NCBI RefSeq assembly: GCF_047948215.1
Contig: NC_134458.1
Location: forward strand, 138,430,536-138,494,535
Direction of reading: 5' to 3'
DNA: 64,000 bases
Source of the DNA: Lycorma delicatula
Taxonomy: Eukaryota > Arthropoda > Insecta > Hemiptera > Fulgoridae
In this document: positions 22,850-34,995 of the stretch, in pieces
Numbering within the stretch: position 1 is the stretch's first letter
Layout: each line of letters starts with the position of its first letter
Made by a program: the position numbers and the translations under genes
Notes under the pieces: model-generated
Seen by the model: only the letters and a program-made list of their open reading frames with translations
Told to the model about the DNA's origin: nothing
Database searches by the model: none

Positions 22850-25070
22850 CGTTTTAAACAACTATTAATTATTTTATTTGCACATATGTATTACGTGTTA
22901 TTTTGTCTTTTTTACACTTGTGTAATTATGTTAAATATAATTTTTATTTAGAATATGAATAACAGTACATTAATCAGTATTAGAAAATTTTATTTTGTAA
23001 TAAATATAGATTGAGTTTTTTCTTGGAACTTGAAACGAGATCAGCTTGCATTTAAAGATCATAGTAACAATTAAGAGTACTATTTATAAGAGAATGACTT
23101 GTAATTCTGGGATCATTAAAAATTAAACTTTCTTTAATTGTTCATACTCGTATTTTAAAATGAAATAAATAGCTTTGAATGATCTGCAAACTTCCAGAGG
23201 TTCATATGTATCGAGTACAATACAAAATACATTTGCATTAATAGTTCATTGTATTTGAGCAGAATCGTCTATTTCAGAAAAAAATTATAATTTTACTAAA
23301 AATTGTCTTCTATTAAAAAAATTTACTATTCACTCAACAAGAAAGTAAATACAGATTTATTTTAAACTATGATGATTCTTTTTAGAGAAATTCAATTTTA
23401 TTTTGAAAAATTTAAGGATTTTGTTTAACATGGAGATTTATCAATAGGTTTTACATTCAGCTAAAAGTGATTTTTAACAGAGTTCAACAAAAAAAAAAAA
23501 CAATTTTATTTATTTTTTTTAATCTACGTTCTAGCATATCATTTCATGAGATATCAATTTTGATGAATTCTTTTTTTTTATTTTGAAGAGGAAGTTTATG
23601 AAGCGTTCTTTTTGTAATTTTTCCAGCTTAACTTAAGTGGGTGAGTTTTTAATCGTCCCTAAAAAAATACATTGCTTTTACAAAATAAAAGTTTTTTCCA
23701 TATTTTTCGCATATCATTGCTTAATATTGGATTAGAACAGCATTATCAAATAATAATTGGTATGCTGGATTATTATTATAATTATTTAGTGTTTTTTTTA
23801 TGCTGAATTATCAAAAAATAAATTATATCGGATACTAAAGAGCCTTAGCTCACGTTTCGTAGCAGTTTCCTTTTTTCATATCTCTGCATTCTGTTTCCTA
23901 TTTTTTTTCAAAATTCAGGTTTTTCATCTTTGCATTTCTTACGAGTGGTTTTTCTCATATGGTTAATGCATTTTGAAGGTCTAATTATTTCATTAAAAAT
24001 AAAAAATGTAAAATAAATTTTTTTTTAAATTAGAAACAATTTTTTTTAGATAATACAGCTTTTTGGTTCTTTAAATTTATATGTTTAGAAATCGGCGCCA
24101 AATTAGTCAGTATCTGTTGATACTATAATTAATTTTAATTTGGCGCTCGCTAACTTCTACTCTATGTGGAGCCGGTTTTTTGAATTAGGTTTTTTCTTCA
24201 ATTTTCTTTTATTAATTAAGGTATTTTTGTTCATTAAGCTTTGAACATATTTACATTAATTTTTACGCATGAAAGAATTACCAATTTAAATATTTTTATG
24301 GTACTCCCGTTGTGAATTTCTTTTAAATCACTTAATTGGTAGAATTTTTAAACCCAAAATTATAATAGTCTACCTAGATAATTTGAAAATACCTTTTTCA
24401 TCATCATTGATCAGTATTTTTTCGTAGTAATACGTAGGTTGATGTAATTTTGATACTCAAAATATTTTCACTAGACAATTATTTAAAAATAATTTATAAA
24501 ACTTAACATAAAAAATAACTATGCTAAACAATTATAGAAATTAATCAGAAACAAAATTATGCTTAAAAACCGTTTGCATTTTTTAAAAGGGTTTTTAAAA
24601 TAAAAGTAAACAGTAAAAGTAAAAAATACAAACATCTGTTATCATTTTAGGTAAACTCAACAGAAAGAGTAAATTTAGCTTAAAAATATTTATACCAGTG
24701 AAACTTCCAATTCAGGTTACACACCAAAACTCAATACACGTTTCTTATACAGGTATCATACATAAGACGATATCAGAAATTACCAAAAATTTTTATTTAT
24801 CCTTTATCCCGTCTCTCAAAAGTGACTATATATTTTTCTTTTCTTTTAGCTAATCTTGCTTCAGAAAAGGCGTTAATGGAAGATTTTTGCATTTATATTT
24901 TCTACATCAATAGGCCTTCAAACCACTATACAGTTTTTTGCCCATTCAACTCTGACGGTCTGCGATAACAAAAAAAAATTTCTTTAAAATTTATTTTAAA
25001 TTTAAATCCATTTCGTAAGTTACCCATTGCGATTGCAATGTAAAAATCTTAATCTTTTCATAGGTCTTAG
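22850..25070. other. A+T-rich stretch without genes
   Basis: No gene, RNA or recognisable transposon was identified. GGCGCCAAATTAG near 24100 and its inverted form AATTTGGCGC near 24140 make a small inverted repeat. Confidence 0.5.
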
Positions 25071-25071
25071 T

Positions 25072-25222
25072 CTTAGCATCTCTTGAAAAAAAAAACATTA
25101 ACCCCATTCTTAGCATCTCTTGAAAAAAAAACATTAACCCCATTCTTAGCATCTCTTGAAAAAAAAACATTAACCCCATTCTTAGCATCTCTTGAAAAAA
25201 AAAACATTAACCCCATTCTTAG
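25072..25222. repeat. Minisatellite, four units of 36-37 bp
   Basis: Units start at 25072, 25109, 25145 and 25181 with the core CTTAGCATCTCTTG, an A8-A10 run, then CATTAACCCCATT. They differ only in A-run length. A partial fifth unit (CTTAG) closes the array. On the minus strand it happens to read as a 12-residue peptide repeat, because 36 is divisible by three. Near identity implies recent slippage or unequal exchange. Confidence 0.93.
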
Positions 25223-26194
25223 AAAATTAAAACTTTGTTAATTTATAATTTTGGTTGTATCTTTGTATTTTTTAAACAATTTTAAAAAGTCCTTTTTTTA
25301 TTTGTTTTCACCACTTAAGGATTATTTTCCTAAAAAGCCCCCAAAATTAAAAAAGAAATCACAATTTCAAATTTGTAATGCATAAAACGTATTTTTTATA
25401 ATAATAAGTCACTAAAATGATTAATTCCCTTCCCCTCGTGGGGAGCTCCCAAATATTTAAAAAAAATCGAAAAACTTTTTTAAATTTCGATTTTAGACTG
25501 TTTAAAATTTTAGTAAATATTTTAATTCTTAAAAAAAGCTCACTGATACATTAGCTCCCAAATTTTCAAAAACGTTGGTTACGTATAGCTTAAGATGATT
25601 GAAATTAATTTTCTGGGAAAATGAATTGCATAACTTGACCGGCGTTGATGGTCAAGTTCGTTGCCATTTATGAAGTTCATTGATAGGTTTTTACTTTGTC
25701 TCTTAAAAAACCTACTATTAACAGTAATTTTTAAACAATTTCTGTAGCCAGCAATCCTGTCATGAGTTTATATGTGATGTATTGTTAATATTATTTTCGT
25801 GTAAACAGTTATTTTACTAGAACGCTTATTGCTTGTTTTTCTTTTAGATTTTCATTATTTTTCTATTTCACGATAACTAATGTAGAAAATAAATGTGAAA
25901 AGAAATATTAACAAAAAAGATAAAACAATAGACAAACAAAAATCAATGAAGTATTTTAGTTTGATATTTTATAAATATTTTAGGCATACTTTGGAAAAAA
26001 ATTCTATTAAGAAATTTGGTAGTTGTGCATTAACCGGCACGCATTTTTATATAATTTTCTTATTATTATGAATTTTTTATTTATCTAACGTTAGTCTTAA
26101 AGTAATTTAAGTGATTAAAAAAAATAATACAATTTTTCTTTTTAGAAATTATAAAATAATTATTTCATACCGTATCATTAAAAAGGGGCCAGAA
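25223..26194. other. A+T-rich stretch without genes
   Basis: No supported feature. TTCCCTTCCCCTCGTGGGGAGC at about 25426-25447 is an isolated GC patch without a frame. Confidence 0.5.
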
Positions 26195-27045
26195 AAAAAG
26201 ATATTCCTTTCAGTATTTCTCCAAACAGTGCATTTTTTGGAAACTTTTGCCGAAACATGAATTCAGCCAGGTAGGATTCCAAGCGGTGTCGAGGGTACCC
26301 CGGTGTTTTTTGTTCCTTTACTTAACTGATCCTTACATTCTTCCGATATGCTGAATACGTTATCCCGTCTCCGGGTCGATGAAATTGTAACGACGGCTAA
26401 CTTATAGGTGTGTGTAACCAGTCGCCAGCCACCTCCAATTCATCACGCTCTGATAACCACGCCGACAGTCTAATACGAAGATCGGGCGTTTCAACTTTTT
26501 GTTTAATAATTCCCAGCAGCGGTTTTACAGAACGATCAGGAACTTCGTCAATGAAAATTTGGTTTAGTTCTTTGCAAATTCCCTAAAAATTCAGTTTTGT
26601 GGAAGAACCCAGGTCGCATTATTGTTGTGTCGTGTAATCAGACTTTCATCAGTCTCCACGACTGCACCATTACCACCTATCTGCCCATCGGAAACTGATT
26701 TTCAATAAAATTACATATTTATCTTATGTACATATTCCAGTCGACCACAGTGCGTTGATTTGTGTTCGATCGATCGCAGAAGTCTACTGAAGTCAGTTCC
26801 TAGCAACGACAATAAATGAATCGTGTAACAGTAACTATCGGAAGTCTACTATTCTCCAGCCAATTTCCAACACGAAATCGCTTAGTTTCGTTACAAGTTC
26901 TTTTGTTACATTTCCACTTCACGCCGTCACTGAAATATAATTTTATGTCCTGATCCTGTCTACATTTTCGGGAATGTAACACTACTCTTTTATTAATATA
27001 CCGCTGCCTCTTCAGTATTTGGCTGCTGCCACAAATTCATTACTG
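26195..27045 (-). pseudogene. Decayed Merlin/ISXO2-like transposase (IS1595-type DDE)
   Basis: The minus strand gives, in family order: EEAA near 27010; LHSRKCRQDQDIKLYFSDGV then KWKCNKRTC (26980-26890), the N-terminal zinc-ribbon pattern CxxC...WxCxxxxC; FRVGNWLENSRLPIVTVTRF then IYC (26865-26805); RTVVDWNMYIR; GNGAVVE/DES with LITRHNN-like residues in two frames (26690-26620), matching the first catalytic aspartate region VEIDES; FHKTEF-GICKELN (VFGG[VI]CRE in relatives); IDEVPDRSVKPLLGIIKQKV (26555-26500); NFIDPETG (about 26375-26350), just before the HTQxIE acidic motif; and HRLESYLAEFMFRQKFPKNA (26290-26225), the C-terminal YLxEFMxR signature. Frameshifts and stops separate the pieces. 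Eukaryotic Merlin elements are the known carriers of this fold. Confidence 0.8.
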
Positions 27046-28335
27046 TTACTTCTTGTTATAATGAAAGGAAACTGAATGACGAAAACACGACAGCTACATA
27101 AACTAAATAAATGAACAAAATTATTGCGATAACAAGCAGATAACGAGAAATAAAGTAACTTCGATAACAGCGCGTACAAAAAAAGTAATGCGTAATAATA
27201 TAAATAATAATAATAATTTGTAATATATAATAGCTGTACATGTAAAAAAAATATGCGTGCCTTTAATACACAAGAACCCGACTTTTTAATTTTTTTACTT
27301 AAAACATCATAAAAATTTATTTTACATTGCTTAAACTAGATATTAGTTTTAGTAATATTCTTTGTTTAAAAAGAGAAAAAATGATTAGCTTTTACTTTTT
27401 ATTACTTTTTTGTTTTATTTCCTTTTTATCTACTTAAGTTTTAAAATTTTAATCCTTCTTAAAGAATATTAACATAGACATAAAAAAAGCTGTTTACAAT
27501 ACATTTACTCCTATTGTTTTATATTTATGGACTATTTAATGGAATACTTACAAAATATAAACTGTTGATAGTAAAGAAAGAATGCTAAAACTCTTGTACA
27601 AACCATATTACCACAATAAGAATTAAAAACAGAAGAAGAAATAAAAAAAGAAAAAGGAATATTTTTTTAACGGTTTTTAACATTCTAGTCTAATGAAATA
27701 TAGGGTCAGGTTTTGTCTGTTTATTTGTACTAACACCTTAACGTCCAAGTTAGTATATTATTAACTCTATTATTATAGAATGACATTGTGTAAATGATGA
27801 TGGTACTTAACCTAATTCACACACATACACACACATAATTTATAAAGTTTCTGTAGTACTTATAACATTGGTAACAACAAAAGTTCAAACGGTTTAAACT
27901 GAGTAAAACAAAATACAATTTACTTCTGAATAGAATGTATTATAATACATTTTTTTCAGGTCCGAATATATTTAACTGATTTTTTATGCTCATTCATTTA
28001 TCTATTCTATATTTATGCAGAGTATTTTTATTTTTACATAAGTGAAAAAATAAAACTGTGTATTCTCGCAAATTAAAGTCTTTTCAATTTACATTTTCAA
28101 CAATAAGAATATCGCGGGAAAAACAGTGTTTAAGTTATTTATTATCTTTACTAGTAACAGCGTTTACTTCAGGCTTTACAGTTTTTAAAAATCTTTAAAA
28201 AAAATCATTTCAAAACGATACTTGAAGATAGAGTATCATTCTATTTTTTAAGTTTCGTTATGTCGAAATAATCACCAAAACGTCTGAAATTTTATGAGGG
28301 TAGAAACAAAAGTTCATTTATTATTTGTTTTGTTT
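27046..28335. other. A+T-rich stretch without genes
   Basis: No feature was assigned. It includes short AT/ATA runs at 27196-27225 and (CA)n at 27822-27836. The Merlin 5' terminal repeat should lie in the first few hundred bases but was not recognised. Confidence 0.5.
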
Positions 28336-28339
28336 TTTT

Positions 28340-28720
28340 TTTTCATTATTTATAAGTTGACTGGTTTGATGGTATTCTTCTTTAATTTCGTTCTTTGCTA
28401 ATCTTTAACCTCAATATCCTACATCCATAAAATATTATATGTTTCAAATATTTCAATTTTTGTCTCATTCTATTACCTTTTAACACTGTTTTCCTTTTTA
28501 CCTTTTTTTACACGTCCCTCTATTACCAAATTAAGTAAATTTGATCTATTAAATGGTTTTCATCATTTATAAAAATCTTCAAATTTCTCTTCTCACTATT
28601 TGTCTTAAGACAGCTTATTTTGGATTTTATTAATTCAAATAAGTTTGATTAAACTCTTACAACAGATCATTTCAAACGCCTCTATTAGTTTCCTTATTCA
28701 TTACTCCTATTTGATAAACT
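28340..28720 (-). pseudogene. Degenerate RTE-type LINE 3' fragment
   Basis: The plus strand starts GTTGACTGGTTTGATGG, a decayed form of the complementary 3' tail CATTTGACTGGTTTGATG seen intact at 61225-61242. Further in, CCTACATCC, ACGTCCCTCTATTACCAAAT and CATTTCAAACGCCTCTATTA resemble the antisense of the C-terminal coding region of the same LINE type. All frames are broken. The identification is by resemblance of short blocks in order, so the exact limits are approximate. Confidence 0.42.
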
Positions 28721-29670
28721 TAAATAAAGTAGAAATTTTAATATTTAGTGTTATAATACATACATATTATTTTTTTATAAATAATATTTAAATAATAAAA
28801 ATACTGCCTAATAAATGTATGTATGAAAGGTTATAGTAGGAGATGGCCATATGATACTATGATATGCAGTACATAATAATAATAATCAATAAAATGTATT
28901 AAGTCATCCATTCGCTTCACCTTGCGCACACATAATCGGTCTCTCTCTCAGACACACACACACACACACACACAAGCTTAGTGTTAAGAGTGTATATGTA
29001 TTAGTAGAAATTTTAATTTGTTGTGAAATAATCCAAGACTTGAGACCTGAGTTTCACTTCTAACCAAGTCTCTCACCGCACATTGTATACGCTTACTTCT
29101 CACTCTTTTTTTAATAGTTCAGTGTATACAAATATAAATCTCTTTAATGTAATAGTCGTTTCGTGCACGTTTTATTCTTAACAATTCCCCCTCTCTATTA
29201 ACTTCAATTTCTCATCATCATATTATATATATATATATATATATATTTAATAATATTTACACTCATAGACTGTACTTAAATATCATCATGATATAAGTAC
29301 ACTCTGCTGACCTACAGAAAAAAGAATACGTAAGACAAAACCTTATAATGATACTAGAAATAAATTTTGCACCAAAAGTAGGTGTAATAGTAGCTAATAA
29401 TTAAAATGAATTATATTTATCTAAATCTAATGAGTATATAACTATTGCAAAATAAATGTTAACCTCACTTAAATGGTTAGAAGAAAAAAAACACAGAGAA
29501 ATAGGTCAATTTAGCAACCGATTAATTTATTTGATTTATAAAAGTATGAATACCTTACCTAACGGAGAAAATTTGTGTACAATATCCATCAAAAAAAATT
29601 TATTTATGATTTAAATTTTTTACTATATATTATCTGCCAGTCTTTATTAAGAGCGTGTCCTTTTGTCTAT
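28721..29670. other. A+T-rich stretch with microsatellites
   Basis: Holds TCTCTCTCTC followed by (AC)n at 28939-28974 and (TA)n at 29224-29247. No gene or classifiable repeat otherwise. Confidence 0.6.
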
Positions 29671-29671
29671 A

Positions 29672-30640
29672 TATCGCCATAATAGAGCCTCCAGAAGGGA
29701 AAGTATTGAAATCGGTCCAATTTGAGCATATGCGGTTTTCACTGGATCTTGATACCTACTTGTGATCTTGTGGTTTTCACTTAGGTTTTAATACCTAAGT
29801 GACCCAAAAAACCGGATGGAAATTTTCCGGATGTTAATATTCGTATGTACGTATGTGTGTTCGGTGTAGGCCTCCAAATCACATTATATATCCAGAACTA
29901 CTGGACCGATTTTGACCAAACTTGGTCAGATTATTTCTATATGTGGAGCATTAAAGCCATTAAATTTTCAACTTAAAATTACAAGGGAATGAGGCTGTAG
30001 AGCAAGGTCACCCTCAGTATCTTGGAATTTCAGCTAATTAAGGTCATATTTTTCTTAGCCACATTTGTTGACGATTATAAAATAACAAATTTTGCAAAAT
30101 CGCACTCCCACCCCAAAAAAAACTCTAAATTACTGTTATGTTGTGACGTCATAGTTGAGCGGCAGAATTAAATAAATTAATAATATTTAAAGTGAAAAAA
30201 AATCACTCTGTCTGGCTGGGTTTCAAACTCGAACGCCCGGTAGACTCGGTACCTGGTGCGTTAAGCCTCGCGACTACACCAGTCCGCCGACCGTACAAGC
30301 GAAATTTGTTCTATGTAAGCGTGAAACTACATTAGTTTAGTTAGTGCCGACCGTCGCCGCTAGTACCGCCACACTCGCATGAATTAAATGCGGTATGCTG
30401 GCGCGCTTTAGTTAGAATCATTGACTTAAATAAACGAAAAAATATTTTATTTAAATAAAATGATAAATATTTTTAATTAAGTTGTGCGTGTAAGCCGTGC
30501 ATGAGAAACAACCCACAGTTGTAGGACTTTTCCGAAACGTGACTTTAGCCGCGTGACGGGAAAGTCCTACAAGTGTGTTGTCAGCGTTTTTTATTTGCTG
30601 TAAGATATCTGAAATAAAATCACTTTTAAGAGTAGCTTTC
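29672..30640 (+). repeat. Hairpin-ended dispersed repeat, family A, copy 2
   Basis: Follows 670-1260 through AGAAGGGAAAGTATTGAAATC, CGGTTTTCAC, CCGGATGGAAATTTTC, CGTATGTACGTATGTGTG, ACCGATTTTGACCAAACTTG (29905-29924), ATGTGGAGCATTAAAGCCAT and CACTCCCACCCCAAAA. It then diverges at about 30140, where a SINE-bearing block interrupts it, and resumes at about 30478 (AATTAAGTTGTGCGTG). The duplicated GGTTTTCAC near 29730 and 29768 is a short internal tandem duplication. The distal end carries GTTGTAGGACTTTTCCG and its inverse CGGGAAAGTCCTACAA (about 30517-30577), a hairpin whose right half alone survives in copy 1. Confidence 0.72.
30185..30305 (-). repeat. tRNA-derived SINE head nested in family A copy 2
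   Basis: On the minus strand GGCGGACTGGTGTAGTCGCG (A box TGGTGTAGTCGCGAGG, about 30261-30290) is followed by CGTTCGAGTTTGAAACCC (B box region, about 30219-30236). Spacing and sequence match a tRNA-type internal promoter. It sits inside the segment that copy 1 of the host repeat lacks, so it or a larger unit carrying it inserted there. The neighbouring GC-rich piece to 30420 (GACCGTCGCCGCTAGTACCG) may belong to the same insertion. Confidence 0.55.
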
Positions 30641-31440
30641 TCTAAGAATACTGATGTATTCATATACAATCAGTCTCTTAAAGTGAACAGAATAAAGTAT
30701 TTCTTATTGGAATGCATACACAACATTTTGATAGGAGAAAATTTTTAATTTCTTGCAGTAAATTTTTTTCAGTGATAAAGAAAACTACTTCACTTCTCAT
30801 TTTCTCGTAGTAATACTGGCATGGACATTTTTATTCTTAAGAATTATTATGCCATTTTTGAGATTCCCGAATCTTATAATGGATTGTCGTCTACAATCAT
30901 TGTGGTTATAGCATCTAATGTAAAATACACTAGTATAATGTAATAACATTTGAAAATATATTGAAATCTGCAAAAAAGAATAGTAATAAAAAAATGATCC
31001 TCACAATTAAATATCAGTTGATAATCAAGCAAGAAAAAAAGAAGTAAATTAATCAAAATATGTGTCAATTTGAGTAAATATTTAAAGAAAATTTCTCTTT
31101 ATCTTATATCAACCGTGATATTTTGATTTCAAAAAAATATTCCATTGACTGAATAAAAATACTGTTAATTAAAAATTAATTGTGTGGTCAATTAATGAAG
31201 TTCTATATCCCTTCAAACCCGATTTATCTTATTTAAAACAAATAATAGTAAATAAAACTAAACACACAGTCGCTGAAATAAGAAAAAAATACACATAAAT
31301 GAGTTGCCAAAAATAATATTGAATCAAATTTGAAAAATATTTCTCATTTGATTAACTTTTTTTACATCTGTGAGTAATGAGGTCAGTAAATAAGAAGAAA
31401 AATAAAGTAAAAAAAATTTTTTTTTTTAATTCTGCTTTCA
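30641..31440. other. A+T-rich stretch without genes
   Basis: No supported feature. A 64-codon frame at 30874-31068 is hydrophobic but without context. Confidence 0.5.
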
Positions 31441-31449
31441 TTTTAAAAT

Positions 31450-31866
31450 TAAAAAATGAACCCCTACATCACAAAAGGAAAAAACTCTTGCGCAATTCTG
31501 CACAAGAAGAATGACTTTTCGTTTCAGACGCCCTCACTATTTCGCAATCAGAAACACCCTGATTTTCAGAGAACAACGCACTACAGTTCCATTAATCAGT
31601 AGATCCTACACACAAGCATCAAGTTTCGACTCGCTCACACTGCGTCTCGCTGCATAAACATGAATGAAAGATACACTATAACGCAGTCAACATAACCTAA
31701 AATTTTGTCATTAAATTTAGCGTAACTCAAGAACGACTCAACCAATCTTCATCAAATTTTCACATGCACAACTTCAGATACACTACTATAGCATATCTAA
31801 CTTTTAATGAAATTGTTATGCTAATTTTGGAGATTTTTGAGCCACAAAAGTTTATACATAGAACTT

Positions 31867-31901
<35 letters not shown>

Positions 31902-32040
31902 AAACCCCATTTTAAGTGAATATTTTTCTGCTCCTCATGTTCAAAACATAAAGAAAATTCATTTTCACCCCCCGTCACAGCATATGATCGAAAGTAATAC
32001 GGTAATTTTCTTGGAAAAGTCGGTAAAAAGAACATTCTTT
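31450..32040 (+). repeat. Unclassified repeat-like block with a (TA)n tract
   Basis: Composition is richer at 31480-31690 (CTCGCTCACACTGCGTCTCG). It then runs into GCGTAACTCAAGAACGACTC, then AACCAATCTTCATCAAATTTTC (31740-31761). This resembles the 'ACCGATTTTnATnAAAnTTGG' sentence of the hairpin-ended repeats and is likewise followed by ACTACTATAGCATATCTAAC. A (TA)n run of about 29 bases occupies 31869-31897. No terminal repeats were found, so it is only a likely member of the same broad class. Confidence 0.35.
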
Positions 32041-33090
32041 TTTTTTTTCAATGTAAGGGAAATTATTTACAAATTTTTAAAATCTGACTTCTAAAAACCC
32101 ACTGAAAAAAGTTATTTTTCAGTTCTTTAAATTTTTATATAATTTATCGAAACAAAAATATTGGTTTTTATTATTTTTATGTTCATTCTGTTAACACAGT
32201 TTTAGTTTTCTTCTATTTACTCATATAGGATCGGTAAATATACATAAAAATGCTACTAGTAACAAAAAATTTGTTCACAAGAAACACGAAGGCAAGATTT
32301 GATAAAAATAACTAAATAAATGACGTTACGTAACTACTACCGAGATTGAGCTAAGATTGTATGGAATGTGGAAGTTTATTAACAACTTTTAAAATTAGGT
32401 TAATGTAGGTAGATTCATTGATATAATATAAAAACCTAAAATATTTATTTTCAATTTTTTTTAACCTACTATATTTAAATTTACATTTAAAAAAATAAAA
32501 TTTTGTAACCAACTTTTTTTAAGTTTCGCAAGAAAATAGAATGAATATTAGAATAACAAACTATATTTCATTGCATTATATTAATCCATTACTAAGTAAT
32601 GATGATGTAAAACTTTTAAATAACCATATTTTTAATATCTTTTAAGTAGGTAAGTAATTTTTTTTTAAATCTTCCAATTAAATATCTGGAAGAAATTTAA
32701 TTTAATTTAATAGCTCAAGAATAAAGGTTCTTTACAAAGTAAAAAATAATCATCGATATCGCTACACTTAAAAAAAAAATAAGTTTTCAGAATACTTAAA
32801 AAATGTATATTCGTCGGGGATTGAGAACCTTCTCGATTTTTAAAAGTATGCTAAAAAATAAATATATTCCGGTTTCGTATATTTTTATTTATGTTTTGAT
32901 TAACCAACCGACCTTCTGTTTCAAGTTTTCAGGATAAATTCGTGTTATCCCAGGAAAGGTTTTAAGCCACAGATCGAGGCCCTAGCTCCCTTGAGGGTGA
33001 AGTTGTAGATTTTCCTTGACAAAAGTCTTTGTACTTTAGTTATTATTATTCTGTATTTTATAATTTAGTTTCTTTTTCCGGTATTTGTAA
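32041..33090. other. A+T-rich stretch without genes
   Basis: Mostly background. A balanced patch at 32905-33020 (AACCAACCGACCTTCTG..., CAGATCGAGGCCCTAGC) resembles repeat material but was not classified. Confidence 0.45.
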
Positions 33091-33094
33091 AGTT

Positions 33095-33212
33095 TTTATA
33101 CTTTAATTGTGGATTATCAGTATTATTCTTACAATCTTGATGATAACGAACACAGCGAGAGATCCAGCGGTCAGGACGAGCTTCTGACTGACGATATTAA
33201 TATAGTACGTTA
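33095..33212 (+). CDS. Candidate internal exon or transposon coding scrap
   Basis: A frame open on the plus strand reads DYQYYSYNLDDNEHSERSSG then QDELLTDDINIVR and a stop. There is no upstream ATG in frame. GGATTATCAG (33111-33120) could be a splice acceptor and ATA/GTACGT near 33204-33210 a weak donor. The acidic, Ser/Asp-rich composition and codon use differ from the background and would suit a disordered region of a host protein or the acidic N-terminus of a piggyBac-like transposase. The length is too short to choose between these. Confidence 0.2.
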
Positions 33213-34720
33213 AAATATTTAACATTCATTCCATTAATATATTCAAATATATTAATGGAAATTAATATCCTGTATTCTATCTTTGTTTCATGAAAATCGG
33301 TTTTATAATTGTTTGATTAAATAAAGTTAAAATAAAAAAAAATAATGATTGGTACCAAATTGTTATGACTTTTAATAATTCATTGAAATATAGAACTTGG
33401 TTAAGAAGTTTTTAATAGAAAATCTAATTATATTTCATTTTTCTATGGATTTTTTTAAAATGTGAACTAAACTGTTAAGGTAAAACTGAAAATAATGAAA
33501 TATATAAAGGAACTGGGCCATTTATTAATAAGAAAGAAGCCATTTTTTTGTCAATATTTCTCCCTAAATATTTTTCTCCCTTATTAAGCATAAATAATAA
33601 TCTCGTAAAATTCATTGTCATCCTTTCAATAAATTAATACTTATCGATAAAAGCACATGTATATAAAAAGCAAAGATACCAAACGGTAATCATACCTATT
33701 GCATACATCGCTACGCTTACTAAGAAGCCATACTGTTATTACATTACTATATTTCAGTTAATCCTTATAAAATAATTTTAAATAAAAACTTTACAAAAGA
33801 CAGACTAGTGATTGAAATACCCTAACCATATCAAAACATAGTCACGCTCAATTCGCATCAATACGAAAATAATGAATTAGAGACTCAACAATCATTAATT
33901 CTAAAGAGCTGATGTGAGGGTTAGAAAAGTATGAGTAAAGGGGGAACGAATGATGCTGCTATTTGAGATGGGTCGTTCAATAATGAATCACCCTATAGAT
34001 CTTTAATGTATGACTCATACCTCGTATTTAAACACAAAGGGTGTTGTGCTTTATCAATTTGTGCAAAGATCGACGTTTTATAGTTCAGTTCAAGTAAAAA
34101 TCACTAAGAAATAATTTGGTGTACAATATAATGCACTTTTTTTTACGATTAAATTTAAAACCTATCTAGTATTATTTTAAATCCCGACATATGTCTAAAG
34201 GTCTAGTTGTGTCAGATATTTATTTTTTATGAAATAAAATAATAATGATGTTGTAATTTAATATAAGCTTTTTTTATATGTTGCTTGGCAGAATCATATT
34301 TCTACCAGTCCTGTTTATTATTTGTGTGTATATATATTTTTTATATTGCCTCAGTTAAAGGGATAAAATATAACAAGGATATAAAATTCTCGCTGTTTTC
34401 AAAGGGTATACCACATTTAGTACACGTGAGATGCGAATAAAGAACATCGATAAGTTTAACAAAAAAAGAAAAAAAGAAGAATTGTAGAGGTTGTCCTAAC
34501 CCATAGTTCATCTGCTTTTCTGATAGACGTACAAAAAAACCATTATAAAAAATAACCAATATTTATAAAAAAAATTACTTAAAAAAATAATGAATATAAA
34601 TTTTACGTTTATAATACTAATAAACAAGTTAAAATTACCAAAGCGTATTCAGATTAAAAAAAGAGGAAAATGCAATGGAATATTTAATCAGTGATTTTTA
34701 CATTAAATTTTCATAAAAGT
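33213..34720. other. A+T-rich stretch without genes
   Basis: No feature assigned. It includes only background-like open frames such as 34341-34559. Confidence 0.5.
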
Positions 34721-34724
34721 TTTG

Positions 34725-34995
34725 TCAGGTACTGGCTGTAATGATTTCCTTTTTTAATTTATTTTTCTGTTCAACTGTATCACTGGTTTGAAGCAATTCC
34801 TATCTGTTCTATTCCATTCTCTTACTCTCAGTATATCTGTTATATCCTACTTCCGTAATTATTTATTTCACATATTCTAACCTTTGACTTACACTTTACC
34901 TATCCTTACCCTCTCCACTTCTAGCTCAAATTATTAGCCCGGAATGTCTTAATATATGACTCACTAGACTTTACTTTTTAAAACATTCTAAAGCA
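34725..34995 (-). pseudogene. Probable LINE 3' fragment
   Basis: The plus strand has TCACTGGTTTGAAGCAATTC near 34780, recalling the antisense LINE tail CATTTGACTGGTTTGATGCAG at 61225. Pyrimidine-rich blocks follow (TATTCCATTCTCTTACTCTC, ATATTCTAACC, TTACCCTCTCCACTTCTAGC, ACATTCTAAAGCAA). Their order suggests the antisense C-terminal and 3' untranslated part of an RTE-like LINE. No frame survives. Confidence 0.33.

Noticed and set aside
24991..25188. Frame with a 12-residue peptide repeat
   Set aside because: A by-product of a 36-bp minisatellite unit; no start context or homology.
25072..25222. Possible CRISPR-like array
   Set aside because: Units abut with no unique spacers; it is a plain minisatellite in eukaryotic DNA.
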